DNA of 64,000 bases from Yersinia vastinensis (GTDB taxonomy: Bacteria; Pseudomonadota; Gammaproteobacteria; Enterobacterales; Enterobacteriaceae): assembly GCF_902726565.1 (NCBI RefSeq), contig NZ_CACVAF010000002.1, positions 186,001 through 250,000 on the forward strand, read 5' to 3'. How positions within the stretch are numbered: position 1 is the first letter of the stretch; each line of letters begins with the position of its first letter. The notes under the pieces are model-generated. The model saw only the letters and a program-made list of their open reading frames with translations, did no database searches and had not been told where the DNA came from. Shown here piece by piece: positions 1 to 9,086 of this stretch. A program made the translations under genes and the position numbers.

Positions 1-214
1 GATCAGCACGGGTCAGACAGACTTCGCCCCCGGCAGCCTCAACCGCTTTCACGACATCTGGATGGTCTGTTGCCACAATCACCCGAGTGGCACCTGACGC
101 CAACGCTTGCTCCATCACATGAACAACCATCGGTTTGCCAGCAATATCAGCCAGTGGCTTACCGGGTAGACGGGTTGAGGCATAGCGGGCGGGAATTATA
201 GCAATGAAACTCAT
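1..214 (-). CDS. kdsB: 3-deoxy-manno-octulosonate cytidylyltransferase (5' part only)
   Basis: CMP-KDO synthetase activates KDO with CTP in the cytoplasm for the lipopolysaccharide inner core. Only the first 71 codons are in the window; the gene runs off the left edge. The translated start ([14 protein letters not shown]) is the nucleotidyltransferase signature with the CTP-binding Arg/Pro loop (residues 8-17), followed by LPGKPL. The start codon at 212-214 overlaps the ycaR stop by four bases (ATGA), so the two genes are translationally coupled. Identity is clear from the N-terminus and from the neighbour; the rest cannot be assessed. Confidence 0.95.
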   Translation of the reverse strand, partial: MSFIAIIPARYASTRLPGKPLADIAGKPMVVHVMEQALASGATRVIVATDHPDVVKAVEAAGGEVCLTRAD

Positions 215-393
215 GCGTGCTTCTCATCAATTGACAGTGGGCGAGCTTCGTTCTCTAGCAAGACCGGAATACCATCACGCACTGGGTAAGCCAGGTTATC
301 TGCTTTACACACCAGTTCAAGATTTTCTTTATTGAAGTATAACTTGCCGTTGCAGACCGGGCAGGCAACGATTTCGAGTAAACGGTGATCCAT
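211..393 (-). CDS. ycaR: Trm112/YcaR-family small zinc-ribbon protein
   Basis: A 60-residue protein of the UPF0434/Trm112 family, which folds around a small beta-rich core. The exact role in bacteria is not settled. Residues 1-13 ([13 protein letters not shown]) and the Cys-Pro-x-Cys pair at 11-14 are typical; a further Cys lies near residue 29, and the usual second CxxC is not seen, as in other enterobacterial members. The start at 391-393 is chosen because GGAGG lies directly upstream and the length then matches the family; an upstream in-frame start would add 17 unconserved residues. It precedes kdsB with a four-base overlap, as in E. coli. Confidence 0.9.
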   Translation of the reverse strand: MDHRLLEIVACPVCNGKLYFNKENLELVCKADNLAYPVRDGIPVLLENEARPLSIDEKHA

Positions 394-645
394 ACATCCT
401 CCAAAATGGAGTTTAGCCAGCGGGAAAGTGGTCGAGGATACCATAACTGCTGTTGCAGGGTAACAACGCCGACGCCGTCATGAGCATCAGCGATTAATAA
501 CAAGCAGTTATGTTAATCAGCATTAATATAAGTAAATACTCTCTGCAATTGGAGTGATAAATGTTGGTTTTGTTATTGATATGTTGAATATCGAAGAGTA
601 TTATTTTGTGACTGACATCACACAATTATGTACATCGAGTAAGAA

Positions 646-801
646 ATGAAAGTATTCCATAAAATTATTGCGCTGTTTGCTAACTTCAGCAACTAAGCCG
701 CAAAAATACAAATAGAAGCACCTGCAAAACAGCCCAGCGACGAAAATAAGTCGAATAGAGGCGAAACAACTCAAAATAATTGGCGCTACGACGTCAAGTA
801 A
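646..801 (+). other. possible small ORF interrupted by an in-frame TAA
   Basis: An ATG at 646 opens a 16-codon reading frame (MKVFHKIIALFANFSN) that ends at a TAA at 694-696. The same frame then stays open for 34 more codons, rich in Lys, Gln, Asn and Glu, to a TAA at 799-801. A strong hairpin terminator follows ten bases later. The hydrophobic start and polar tail could be a small exported or membrane peptide whose middle codon has mutated, or a short leader. The ribosome site (AAGAA) is weak and I do not recognise the sequence. It is the only structured content of the 445-base gap between ycaR and the csp gene. Confidence 0.3.
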
Positions 802-810
802 GAAGAGTAA

Positions 811-838
811 AAACGGCTACCCTTGGGTAGCCGTTTTC
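811..838. terminator. bidirectional intrinsic terminator
   Basis: A perfect 12-bp stem (AAACGGCTACCC at 811-822 with its complement at 825-836) ends in T-rich sequence on both strands. It can stop minus-strand transcription from the csp gene at 839-1048 and any plus-strand transcript of the small ORF at 646-801. Confidence 0.85.
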
Positions 839-1048
839 TTAGAAAGCGATCACATCAGCGGCTGACGGCCCATGAATACTACGATAAGTAGAGAATTCAA
901 CGTGCTGCCCTTCACTCAGTGATTTATTTTTGGTGTTGGCAATGGCTGTCTTGCTGACATACACATCCAAGCTACCATCATGCGGAGAAATGAAACCGTA
1001 GCCTTCGGACTGGTTGAACCATTTCACTCGACCCATTTTTAACGTCAT
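839..1048 (-). CDS. divergent CspA-family cold-shock protein
   Basis: A 69-residue single cold-shock domain. KWFNQSEGYGFI (residues about 7-18) preserves RNP1 with Phe-to-Tyr exchange in its middle. RNP2, normally VFVHF, reads VYVSK here, so the conserved His and last Phe of the nucleic-acid face are replaced by Ser and Lys. The start at 1046-1048 follows AAAGGAAATT at good spacing; the longer upstream frame lacks such a site. It is in the same orientation as the second csp gene 218 bases upstream, separated from it by a terminator. Probably an RNA-binding protein with altered binding; which E. coli paralogue it corresponds to cannot be said. Confidence 0.85.
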   Translation of the reverse strand: MTLKMGRVKWFNQSEGYGFISPHDGSLDVYVSKTAIANTKNKSLSEGQHVEFSTYRSIHGPSAADVIAF

Positions 1049-1161
1049 AATAAATTTCCTTTTACTGGGCATCCTAACAACTCATTTTTATTTATTGTTT
1101 AGATGCAGTTGCCCATCCTAAAGTTTTCTGATTAAACCTCTATGAGCTTGATTTTATGAAA

Positions 1162-1185
1162 AAACCCGCATATATGCGGGTTTTA
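1162..1185. terminator. bidirectional intrinsic terminator
   Basis: AAACCCGCATATATGCGGGTTT forms a stem of about ten pairs, flanked by A-rich sequence on one side and TTTTAG on the other. It lies just downstream of the minus-strand csp gene at 1267-1476 and separates it from the next csp gene. Confidence 0.8.
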
Positions 1186-1266
1186 GAATTTTGTTATCCG
1201 GATAGATGATTAACACATCAGTATCATCATCGGTTTCCAAGATTATTCAAACATTATCGTTCTGAA

Positions 1267-1476
1267 TTACAGAGCAACAACGTTTGCAGCAGCCGGCCCG
1301 CGCGGGCTGTCTTGGATGGTGTACTCAACACGTTGGCCTTCAGCCAAAGTTTTGAAACCATCAGTTGCGATTGCAGAGAAGTGAACAAACACATCTTTAC
1401 CGCCATCATGTTGCTCAATAAAACCAAAACCTTTAGCTTCGTTGAACCACTTAACCTGACCAGTTTTCTTAGACAT
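1267..1476 (-). CDS. CspA-family cold-shock protein (CspC/CspE-like)
   Basis: A canonical 69-residue cold-shock domain protein that binds single-stranded RNA or DNA and melts secondary structure. RNP1 (KGFGFI, residues about 16-21) and RNP2 (VFVHF, about 31-35) are intact, and the [12 protein letters not shown] segment resembles CspE/CspC. The start at 1474-1476 is preceded by AAAGG; an in-frame start nine codons upstream would add residues not seen in the family. A leader with a hairpin lies upstream (see 1534-1549). Because CspE and CspC resemble it equally, no symbol is given. Confidence 0.93.
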   Translation of the reverse strand: MSKKTGQVKWFNEAKGFGFIEQHDGGKDVFVHFSAIATDGFKTLAEGQRVEYTIQDSPRGPAAANVVAL

Positions 1477-1907
1477 AACTTTTACCTTTACTATCAAATA
1501 CAAATACTAATAAATCTGCCATAAGGCACTCTACGCTATCAAGATAGCGGGTCTGCATCAGAAACATTACTTATGGGAGTTACTTATCGGAGATACTAGG
1601 AGGTTCGTCTTTGAAGCGGCATCAGAAGATAACGTCTTGGGAGGAACTGCTTTGCTTTACTCTCGTACACTCTTACACATAAATAGGTCTGTATCACAGG
1701 CCGACGGCTATTTACTCATAAAACATACCATCATGCAACCATTTTATCTGGGAATATGTATCACAGGGCAGCATCAATGAGATGCTACGCATAAAAATTC
1801 AATATTCTCCGCTGCTTACCCTCCAATTTACCAATATCAACCTAAAATAAAATTTGAATATGCACGTTTAACAGACGCGATAACCAGGCTACAGGAGCAA
1901 TCTGATT
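1477..1907. promoter_or_regulatory. divergent regulatory region csp / hglS
   Basis: This 431-base gap holds the promoters and leaders of the minus-strand csp gene and the plus-strand hglS. On the csp side a small perfect hairpin (CGCTATC at 1534-1540, GATAGCG at 1543-1549) lies about 60 bases before the start codon. The ten-base word GTATCACAGG occurs twice, at about 1691 and 1759. No clear sigma-70 hexamer pair stands out. No protein-coding region is supported here. Confidence 0.4.
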
Positions 1908-3314
1908 ATGACTCACCAACCATTTGTTCATCCCGATGAAATCCGTGCCAGATTCTCTCGTGCCATGTCCGACATGTATCAGACCGAAGTCCCACTGTAC
2001 GGCACCTTATTGCAATTGGTTGCTGACATTAACAATCACAACATGGAGCAACAACCCGAACTGACTCGCCATTTACGCCAAACCGGGGAAATCGAGCGGC
2101 TTGGTATGGAGCGGCATGGTGCTATCCGGGTAGGAACGGCTGCCGAACTTGCCACCTTACGTCGCTTGTTTGCTGTCATGGGTATGGTCCCCGTGGGCTA
2201 TTATGATCTGGCCCCCGCAGGTGTGCCTGTTCACTCCACAGCATTTCGCGCCATACATGAGGCCTCACTGCAAGCCTGTCCATTTAGAATTTTCACCTCA
2301 CTGTTGCGCCTAGAGTTAATAGAACAATCTGAACTGAGGCAGCAAGCTGCTGATATTCTTGCTAAACGAAACATTTTCACCTCGCGTGTTATCGAATTAA
2401 TTGTCAAAAATGAAACAGCAGGTGGGCTAACTGATGATGACGCGACTGATTTTATCACCCAAGCGTTGGAGATATTCCGCTGGCATAATCAGGCTACAGT
2501 CAGTGTCGAGGTTTATCAGCAACTGCATGATCAACATCGCCTAATTGCTGATGTCGTCGCTTTTAAGGGGCCACATATTAATCACCTGACCCCACGGACA
2601 CTGAATATAGATGCCGTGCAAACGGCGATGCCGGAACATAACATTACTCCAAAAGCCGTGATCGAAGGCCCACCGCCACGTCATTGCCCAATACTGTTGC
2701 GACAAACCAGTTTTAAGGCATTGGAAGAAAAAGTCGCCTTCGTCTCTACCGATGGGCTGTTAGTTCAAGGGCACCACACCGCCCGTTTCGGAGAGATAGA
2801 ACAGCGTGGTGCCGCACTGACGGCGAAAGGACGTGCTCTATATGACTGTTTATTGCAGGCCGCACAGGATCAACTACAGGTTCCAGCGAATGAGAAAAAT
2901 GCTGAGCAATATAGCGCTATTCTCAGCGAACAGTTTCGCCAGTTTCCTGATGATTATCCGACGATGCGAGCAGAAAAACTCGCCTTTTTCCGTTATTTTC
3001 CCACAGAGAAAAGTCTCAGTGTTGCTGCGGTATCCATCCAAAATTTAACCTTGGATGAATTAATCCACGCCGAGTTCATTCGATATGAGCCTTTGGTTTA
3101 CGAGGATTTTTTACCAGTCAGTGCTGCGGGGATTTTCCAATCCAATTTAGGGGATAAAGGGCAAAGTCACTTTGCTGGACATTCCAACCAGCAGGATTTT
3201 CAACGTGATTTGGGCGTTGAAGTCATTGATGAACTGCAATTGTACGAACAAACTCAGCAGCGCTCGCTAGCAGCATGTGCAAAAGCGCTGAAACGTGCGT
3301 CACTGGGTTTATAA
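1908..3314 (+). CDS. hglS: 2-oxoadipate dioxygenase/decarboxylase (YdcJ/HglS family)
   Basis: A 468-residue DUF1338 protein. Family members use Fe(II) and O2 to convert 2-oxoadipate to 2-hydroxyglutarate in lysine catabolism. The expected metal ligands are visible: His70 in ERHGAIRVG, His226 in HINHLTPR and a Glu in FGEIEQR (296/298); Arg74, thought to hold the substrate, and the VPVHSTAFR block (107-114) are also present. The start is preceded by AGGAG. The length is close to E. coli YdcJ (about 447). In E. coli this gene lies elsewhere; here it stands alone on the plus strand between minus-strand genes, with no other lysine-degradation genes beside it. The specific substrate is inferred from the family. 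Confidence 0.85.
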   Translation: MTHQPFVHPDEIRARFSRAMSDMYQTEVPLYGTLLQLVADINNHNMEQQPELTRHLRQTGEIERLGMERHGAIRVGTAAELATLRRLFAVMGMVPVGYYDLAPAGVPVHSTAFRAIHEASLQACPFRIFTSLLRLELIEQSELRQQAADILAKRNIFTSRVIELIVKNETAGGLTDDDATDFITQALEIFRWHNQATVSVEVYQQLHDQHRLIADVVAFKGPHINHLTPRTLNIDAVQTAMPEHNITPKAVIEGPPPRHCPILLRQTSFKALEEKVAFVSTDGLLVQGHHTARFGEIEQRGAALTAKGRALYDCLLQAAQDQLQVPANEKNAEQYSAILSEQFRQFPDDYPTMRAEKLAFFRYFPTEKSLSVAAVSIQNLTLDELIHAEFIRYEPLVYEDFLPVSAAGIFQSNLGDKGQSHFAGHSNQQDFQRDLGVEVIDELQLYEQTQQRSLAACAKALKRASLGL

Positions 3315-3320
3315 ATTGAA

Positions 3321-4307
3321 TTACGACGAATGACGGGAGAGAGCCTGAATTTTCAGTAGCAATTGTTCAGCCTGATCCAGTGGCAACTGTGCATCTACAG
3401 GTAGATACCACCAATTAGGTTGAGCAAAAGCACGGCATTTGACAGCATCTTTTTCGGTCATCAGCAAAATTTGTGGCCCTGATGTGAGTGGGCTAAGTTG
3501 AGCTAATGAATAATCTTGATGATCTGCAAAGGCATATTCATTTTTTGGCTCAATGCCCAACTGCTTCAACGTGGCAAAAAAACGCGGCGGGTGGCCAATT
3601 CCGGCCATAGCAACGACATGCCGTAACTGCTGTGCCGAAAGGCGCTCGCCTGTGACCAAATTGACAGCCTCCCGTGCGACTAACTGCATGGGTATTTCGC
3701 CGGTGGCTGCAACACCGCCATTGGTTATCACCGCATCCACGCTGTGCAATCGCCCGGCCCGTTCCCGCATTGGCCCCGCAGGAAGCCACCAGCCGTTACC
3801 AAAGCGGCGCACACCATCAATCACCACTAGCTCAAAATCACGCTGTAGCGCGTAATGTTGTAAACCATCATCGGTAATAATGAAATCCAGCTTGTGATTT
3901 TTCAGTAAGGCTTTGACCGCTTCAGAACGTGTTGGCGAGACAGCAACTGGCGCACCGGTGCGCTGAAAAATCAACACGGGTTCATCACCGGCCTGTGCAG
4001 TGGTTATTTCATTGGAGAGCAACAACGGGTACACATCTGACTTGCCACCATAACCGCGAGACACTACACCAACATGGTAGCCCCGTGATTGTAAGTGTTC
4101 CACCAACCAGATAACCACCGGAGTTTTACCATTCCCCCCAGCAGTAAGATTGCCCACAATGATAACTGGCACTGGAGCGCGCCAACTTGAGCGCAGCCCC
4201 AGTGTATAGCTGGTTCGGATTAGCCAAGTGATTGCACCATATAGCCAGGATAGCGGTAGCAGCAATAAATACAGCCACGATTTCCCAGACCAGATACGTT
4301 CAATCAT
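3321..4307 (-). CDS. lpxK: tetraacyldisaccharide 4'-kinase
   Basis: LpxK phosphorylates the 4' position of the lipid A disaccharide precursor using ATP at the inner face of the cytoplasmic membrane. The 328 residues show an N-terminal membrane helix (about 10-30), a Walker A loop ([11 protein letters not shown], 52-62) and the [12 protein letters not shown] block (146-157) typical of the family. The length is normal. Its start overlaps the msbA stop by four bases, so kinase and lipid A flippase are co-translated, the same order as in E. coli. In E. coli ycaQ follows; here it is missing and hglS faces lpxK tail to tail with six bases between. Confidence 0.97.
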   Translation of the reverse strand: MIERIWSGKSWLYLLLLPLSWLYGAITWLIRTSYTLGLRSSWRAPVPVIIVGNLTAGGNGKTPVVIWLVEHLQSRGYHVGVVSRGYGGKSDVYPLLLSNEITTAQAGDEPVLIFQRTGAPVAVSPTRSEAVKALLKNHKLDFIITDDGLQHYALQRDFELVVIDGVRRFGNGWWLPAGPMRERAGRLHSVDAVITNGGVAATGEIPMQLVAREAVNLVTGERLSAQQLRHVVAMAGIGHPPRFFATLKQLGIEPKNEYAFADHQDYSLAQLSPLTSGPQILLMTEKDAVKCRAFAQPNWWYLPVDAQLPLDQAEQLLLKIQALSRHSS

Positions 4308-6052
4308 TGGCCAAACTGCATACGGTTAAGTTGGGCATAAGCGCCCTTTTTCGCCAACAATTCGGCATGCACACCACGTTCAACAATACGGCCATCTTCA
4401 ATAACCAGAATCTCATCGGCTTTTTCAATAGTGGATAAGCGATGGGCAATAACCAATGAAGTTCGGTTCTTTTGTAACTCATCCAATGCGGATTGAATTG
4501 CCCGCTCAGATTCAGTATCCAACGCCGAAGTGGCTTCATCCAGGATCAATATTGGGCAATCACGCAATAAAGCACGCGCAATGGCAATACGCTGGCGCTG
4601 ACCACCAGAAAGCATGACACCATTCTCACCAATGACTGTGTCCAAGCCATTTTCCATTTTATTGATAAAGTCCATCGCATAAGCCATTCGGGCAGCTTCT
4701 TCGATTTCTGCACGGCTGTAATGCTCATCGCGTGCATAAGCGATGTTATTGGCAACTGTATCGTTGAATAGATGAACATTTTGCGAAACCAACGCGACCT
4801 GATTACGTAACGAACCCAACCGATACTCACGCAAGTCATGACCATCCATCAAAATACTGCCTTCACTTACATCATAAAAACGCGTCAGTAGATTGGCGAT
4901 TGTCGATTTCCCAGAACCAGAACGCCCGACCAATGCTACGGTTTTACCCGCTTCGAGGTGCATATTGATATCGTTCAATGCAGGGGTATCTTTGCCAGGG
5001 TAGTAGAACGTCACGTGACGGAATTCTATATCGCCTTTAGCGCGTTCCACTTCCAATTTGCCATCATCTTTTTCCTGCTCCATATCCAGAATAGTAAATA
5101 GCGTCTGGCAAGCCGCCATACCACGCTGGAATTGCGCGTTCACGTTGGTCAATGACTTCAATGGACGCATCAGAGCAATCATGGCTGAGAACACGACAGT
5201 AATCGTCCCCGCCGTTAGCGTTTCCATTACGCTGGGGAAACTTGCCGCATAGAGCACAAATGCCAAGGCAAAAGAGGCAATCAACTGAATGATCGGGTCT
5301 GAGATGGAAGAGGCAGAAACCAGTTTCATTCCTTGCTGACGCATACGATTACTGACCGCTTCAAAGCGCTCGGTTTCAACTTTCTGCCCACCAAAGATCA
5401 AAACTTCTTTGTGCCCTTTCAGCATTTGCTCTGCACTGGTCGTCACTTCCCCCATGGTGCTTTGCATGTTTTTACTGATATTACGAAAACGCTTAGAAAC
5501 CAATCGGATAGAGACCGACACAATCGGCGCGATGACAATTAAAATCAGCGACAGCTGCCAGCTGTAATAAAACATCATGATGAACAAGCCGATAATCGAG
5601 GCCCCTTCCCGCACGACGGTGACCAGTGCACCAGAAGAAGATGCTGCAACTTGCTCCGAGTCATAAGTAATACGTGATAACAGAGTACCGGTCGATTGCT
5701 GGTCAAAAAAGGACACCGGCATTCCCATCATATGGCTGAATAGGCGGCGACGAATATGCATCACGACCTTGCCAGAGACCCATGAGATGCAATAGCTTGA
5801 AATAAAGCCGGTCACACCACGAACAACCATCAGACCAATTACGGCCAGAGGCATCCATTTTAAAATTGAGCTGTTAGCTTTACCAAAACCATCGTCTAAC
5901 AATGGTTTCAGTAATGACAGCATAAACGTGTCACTGGCGGCATTAAGGATTAATGCTATCGCCGCAACTACAAGACCGGTCTTAAAAGGAGAGATCATTG
6001 GCCAGAGGCGACGGAACGTCTGCCAAGTGGATAGATCTTTATCATTCATCAT
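4304..6052 (-). CDS. msbA: lipid A export ATP-binding/permease protein
   Basis: MsbA is the homodimeric ABC half-transporter that flips core-lipid A across the inner membrane. The 582 residues match the E. coli length: six membrane helices in residues 1-320, then the nucleotide-binding domain with Walker A (GRSGSGKS, 376-383), the signature LSGGQ (481-485) and Walker B ending in LDEA (504-507). It is followed by lpxK with a four-base overlap and preceded by comEC with a gap of 35 bases, so comEC-msbA-lpxK are probably one transcript. Essential in relatives. Confidence 0.98.
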   Translation of the reverse strand: MMNDKDLSTWQTFRRLWPMISPFKTGLVVAAIALILNAASDTFMLSLLKPLLDDGFGKANSSILKWMPLAVIGLMVVRGVTGFISSYCISWVSGKVVMHIRRRLFSHMMGMPVSFFDQQSTGTLLSRITYDSEQVAASSSGALVTVVREGASIIGLFIMMFYYSWQLSLILIVIAPIVSVSIRLVSKRFRNISKNMQSTMGEVTTSAEQMLKGHKEVLIFGGQKVETERFEAVSNRMRQQGMKLVSASSISDPIIQLIASFALAFVLYAASFPSVMETLTAGTITVVFSAMIALMRPLKSLTNVNAQFQRGMAACQTLFTILDMEQEKDDGKLEVERAKGDIEFRHVTFYYPGKDTPALNDINMHLEAGKTVALVGRSGSGKSTIANLLTRFYDVSEGSILMDGHDLREYRLGSLRNQVALVSQNVHLFNDTVANNIAYARDEHYSRAEIEEAARMAYAMDFINKMENGLDTVIGENGVMLSGGQRQRIAIARALLRDCPILILDEATSALDTESERAIQSALDELQKNRTSLVIAHRLSTIEKADEILVIEDGRIVERGVHAELLAKKGAYAQLNRMQFGQ

Positions 6053-6087
6053 GCAAATACCAGCACCAGAAGAAATAGCGGCCCATT

Positions 6088-8310
6088 CTACTCATTATGA
6101 CCTCCAACGCCAAATTGCTGGTGATACCAACGTGGCATTAATTGTTCTCGATAGCCATTAATTTGCCAACTATCGCTGTAAAAATGCACACTTAGTTGCC
6201 CTGAGACCGCAGTATCACGCCAGATAATGCTATTTTTTTGATAACGTTTCAGGACTTTTCTGGCGGGCAGGTGCCATTGGTTATAGCGTGCAACAGAAGT
6301 AAATGCCAATTCTGGTTTCACCGCCCGTAGAAAGGGCGCAGTTGAAGATGAGTTGCTGCCATGGTGGGGAACCTGTAGCACTGTGGATGCTAATTTTCCC
6401 CGAAAAAGTTTAACTAATTCATGTTCACCCTTCATTTCCAGATCCCCCGTCAGCAATAAACTGTACTGACCATCATCAATGCGAATAACACATGAATAAT
6501 CATTTTGTGCATTAGCCACTTGTGTCATAGGCCATAAAACCTCGAAATTTAAGCCTTGCCACTGCCATACTTCTCCTTTCTTGCAAGGCAATGCATTGAT
6601 GACATTCTTTAAAGGGAATGAAGCTCGGACTGTAGCCAGAGGAAAAGCAGACTGAAGCTCGATCAACCCGCCAGTATGATCCTGATGGTCATGGCTAAGG
6701 ATAATTTGCTCGACGGTAATACCACGCCAACGTAAATAAGGTAGAACAACCATTGATGCCATGCTGCCGGTAGCCCAGCGGTTGCCTGTATCAAATATGA
6801 TTGCCTTTCCTCCTCGCTCAATCACCACCGCCAGACCGTGTCCAACATCCAGCATATCAACGCGCCAGAGATATTCATCACGCCGCTGAATGAACAGTGC
6901 CACATTTACGCAAAGGACTATTATCCCAATGGGATAGCTACGCCACCATTGAAAGCGCCAAATAAACATTGCTAGCCAGCCGCCAGCCCCCAAAGCGACA
7001 AATGCGGCACCAGTATAAAACCACCCTGAACTCAAATAATTAAGAGGTAAAAATACAGCAGTTAGCGATACATTGGCCAAAGACCAAAACACAGTAGCAA
7101 TAGCCGGAAATAGTGCAAAAGCCAATGCCAACAAGACACAAGGGACTGTAACCAAAGAAACCAGAGGAACTGCCCAGAGATTCGCGGGTATTGAAAATAA
7201 GCTGATGCCATGAAAAAGAACGATTTGTATCGGCATCAACAATAACATCATGCCCAATTGCAAATGTAAGCAGCGGATAACCCCTCCACGCCAGCCTCTT
7301 TTAAAACAGGGTGAAAGCGGCATCCAATAGAACCAACATATCAAGCTAAAGACCGCCAGACAGGAGAGCCAGAAACTGTCGGAAAGGACGGCAAGTGGGT
7401 CACTCAGTAAAATGAGTGCCAACGCCCACAACCACACTTGCCATGCACTACACGATATCCCCATCAATCTGAGCAACAGCCATAGTGTTAAGGCAATAGC
7501 AGCTCTAACCGCAGGTGGATTCGCGCCCGCCAGCCAGACATAGACCATTGCAATAAGCCAGCCAACCAACAGAGGGAACAATGGTCGGATCCAACTCACA
7601 GGAAGGAAAAATTGTACACAGCGCGCCACTGCCCCACCGAATAACGCAGCCATGGCAATGTGCAAACCAGAAATGGCCATGAGGTGTGCCGTACCCGTAT
7701 CACGTAATAGCGCCCAGAATTGAGTCTCTGTTTGCCGCCGCTCCCCAAAAGCCAGCGCCAGCAATACTTTTCGTTGCTCATAGGGTTCAAGCTGTTGTTC
7801 AATCGTCTGAATTGCCTGTTGGCGAAGATTACAGCGTGCGTCAAGTAATTGAGCATGAATCATTCGTCCTTGTAATGGGCGACGATTAGCTACCGCCCAG
7901 CGCTGGCTATCAAAGCCACCCTCATTAAGTAAACTGTGCACGCCCCGCATCTTTAGCTGCAAGTTCCACCGCTGACCGGCACAATATGCGAGGTTCTTTT
8001 GCCACTTAATCATCACAGTCATCGGTGGAAAGACTCGCTGCCCATTAACTTGCTGAATATCTAATAGCACCTGATTGCTTTCTATTTCTGCCAAGTGCGG
8101 GCTTTTTATTATTCCAACAACGTGTAACTCCCTTTGAGTCAACTGAGCAATTTGCCTCAATACCTTGTCTCCGTGCCAACTGCCCCAAACGAAGCTAATT
8201 AAGGCCAGCGTAAGGCACTGACAATAGAGATGACTGCGGGTCCATAGCAATGCAGCCAAGAGCAGGAGTGTGCTAATGGTGATAGTCCCTGGCAGTTGAG
8301 GCAAAAACAT
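6088..8310 (-). CDS. ycaI: ComEC/Rec2-family DNA uptake channel
   Basis: A 740-residue inner-membrane protein. ComEC carries single-stranded DNA into the cytoplasm in competent bacteria. The N-terminal DUF4131 domain (about 20-190), the multi-spanning Competence domain (about 200-480) with SGLHIAM near 215, and a C-terminal metallo-beta-lactamase-like domain with [10 protein letters not shown] (about 537-546) are all present. It is full length and uninterrupted, as in E. coli ycaI. Whether this organism takes up DNA is unknown; in enteric bacteria the gene is linked to growth on DNA. It is the first gene of the likely comEC-msbA-lpxK transcript. Confidence 0.93.
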   Translation of the reverse strand: MFLPQLPGTITISTLLLLAALLWTRSHLYCQCLTLALISFVWGSWHGDKVLRQIAQLTQRELHVVGIIKSPHLAEIESNQVLLDIQQVNGQRVFPPMTVMIKWQKNLAYCAGQRWNLQLKMRGVHSLLNEGGFDSQRWAVANRRPLQGRMIHAQLLDARCNLRQQAIQTIEQQLEPYEQRKVLLALAFGERRQTETQFWALLRDTGTAHLMAISGLHIAMAALFGGAVARCVQFFLPVSWIRPLFPLLVGWLIAMVYVWLAGANPPAVRAAIALTLWLLLRLMGISCSAWQVWLWALALILLSDPLAVLSDSFWLSCLAVFSLICWFYWMPLSPCFKRGWRGGVIRCLHLQLGMMLLLMPIQIVLFHGISLFSIPANLWAVPLVSLVTVPCVLLALAFALFPAIATVFWSLANVSLTAVFLPLNYLSSGWFYTGAAFVALGAGGWLAMFIWRFQWWRSYPIGIIVLCVNVALFIQRRDEYLWRVDMLDVGHGLAVVIERGGKAIIFDTGNRWATGSMASMVVLPYLRWRGITVEQIILSHDHQDHTGGLIELQSAFPLATVRASFPLKNVINALPCKKGEVWQWQGLNFEVLWPMTQVANAQNDYSCVIRIDDGQYSLLLTGDLEMKGEHELVKLFRGKLASTVLQVPHHGSNSSSTAPFLRAVKPELAFTSVARYNQWHLPARKVLKRYQKNSIIWRDTAVSGQLSVHFYSDSWQINGYREQLMPRWYHQQFGVGGHNE

Positions 8311-8741
8311 GAGAGGGAGTAACCCGACAACTATCGCCGTAGCGGCATGATCAATTGATAAAGTGATATGAGACCGTCCATTTTATTATTACCAGATAGC
8401 ATCATTGCCATCCGTTACTTCGTAAGTAAGATGCTGATTTTCTATGGAGCGAGGGAATACAGCCAGCATTAAAAACAGGCATTTAGAGTGGGTTCGCGAA
8501 CCGCTTTATCTTGTTGCAAAATTAATCATGGAAATGCGGGATGCCTCTAAAACGAGCGGGCATTATTGAAAGGAAAGTACGTTCTGGAGTGGTGGATACA
8601 TAAAAAATGAAGAAATGATGTGCAAAATAAAAACGGTGCCGTTAAAGGCACCGTTTCGTATCAGCGTTATACCTATTTTACTTGGAACAATCGCTCCAAG
8701 CACTTTGGGTATAAATAATAACGCGGTAAGCCGTAAACAGC
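8311..8741. other. 431-base intergenic region comEC / ihfB
   Basis: This gap carries the comEC leader on the right-hand-to-left reading strand and the ihfB terminator at 8631-8656. A perfect 12-base palindrome, GGTTCGCGAACC, lies at 8491-8502 and could be an operator. I see no coding region or RNA gene. Confidence 0.4.
8631..8656 (-). terminator. ihfB intrinsic terminator
   Basis: AAACGGTGCC (8631-8640) pairs with GGCACCGTTT (8647-8656) around a six-base loop; on the minus strand the stem is followed by TTTTATTTT. It lies about 85 bases beyond the ihfB stop codon. Confidence 0.85.
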
Positions 8742-9026
8742 TTAACCGTAGATATTAGCGCGATCGCGCAGTTCTTTACCTGGCTTAAAGTGCGGAACGT
8801 ACTTACCATCCAAATCAACTTTATCGCCAGTCTTTGGATTGCGGCCAACACGCGGAGCACGGTAGTGAAGAGAAAAACTGCCAAATCCTCGGATCTCAAT
8901 GCGCTCACCTTCAGCTAGTGTTCCAGCCATATGTTCAAGCATTTCTTTCACTGCATCCTCAACGACTTTCGCCGGTATGTGAGATTGCTGGCCAGCAAGT
9001 CTTTCAATAAGTTCAGACTTGGTCAT
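8742..9026 (-). CDS. ihfB: integration host factor subunit beta
   Basis: The beta subunit of IHF, a heterodimeric nucleoid protein that bends DNA sharply at specific sites and serves transcription, replication and site-specific recombination. The 94 residues match the E. coli length. The DNA-binding arm is intact, with RNPKTG at 62-67 including the intercalating Pro64. A GGAGG ribosome site precedes the ATG. It lies 60 bases downstream of rpsA in the same orientation, as in E. coli, and ends at its own terminator. Confidence 0.98.
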   Translation of the reverse strand: MTKSELIERLAGQQSHIPAKVVEDAVKEMLEHMAGTLAEGERIEIRGFGSFSLHYRAPRVGRNPKTGDKVDLDGKYVPHFKPGKELRDRANIYG

Positions 9027-9061
9027 ATTACCTCCAAGCTTTGCAGCTAAACTACCGTATA

Positions 9062-9080
9062 GGGGCGGAAAGACCGCCCC
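9062..9080 (-). terminator. GC-rich hairpin between rpsA and ihfB
   Basis: GGGGCGG (9062-9068) and CCGCCCC (9074-9080) form a strong seven-pair stem with a five-base loop just past the rpsA stop. There is no T-run after it on the minus strand, so it may act as a 3'-end stabiliser or partial terminator rather than a full stop, leaving some read-through into ihfB. Confidence 0.5.
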
Positions 9081-9086
9081 CCGTTA

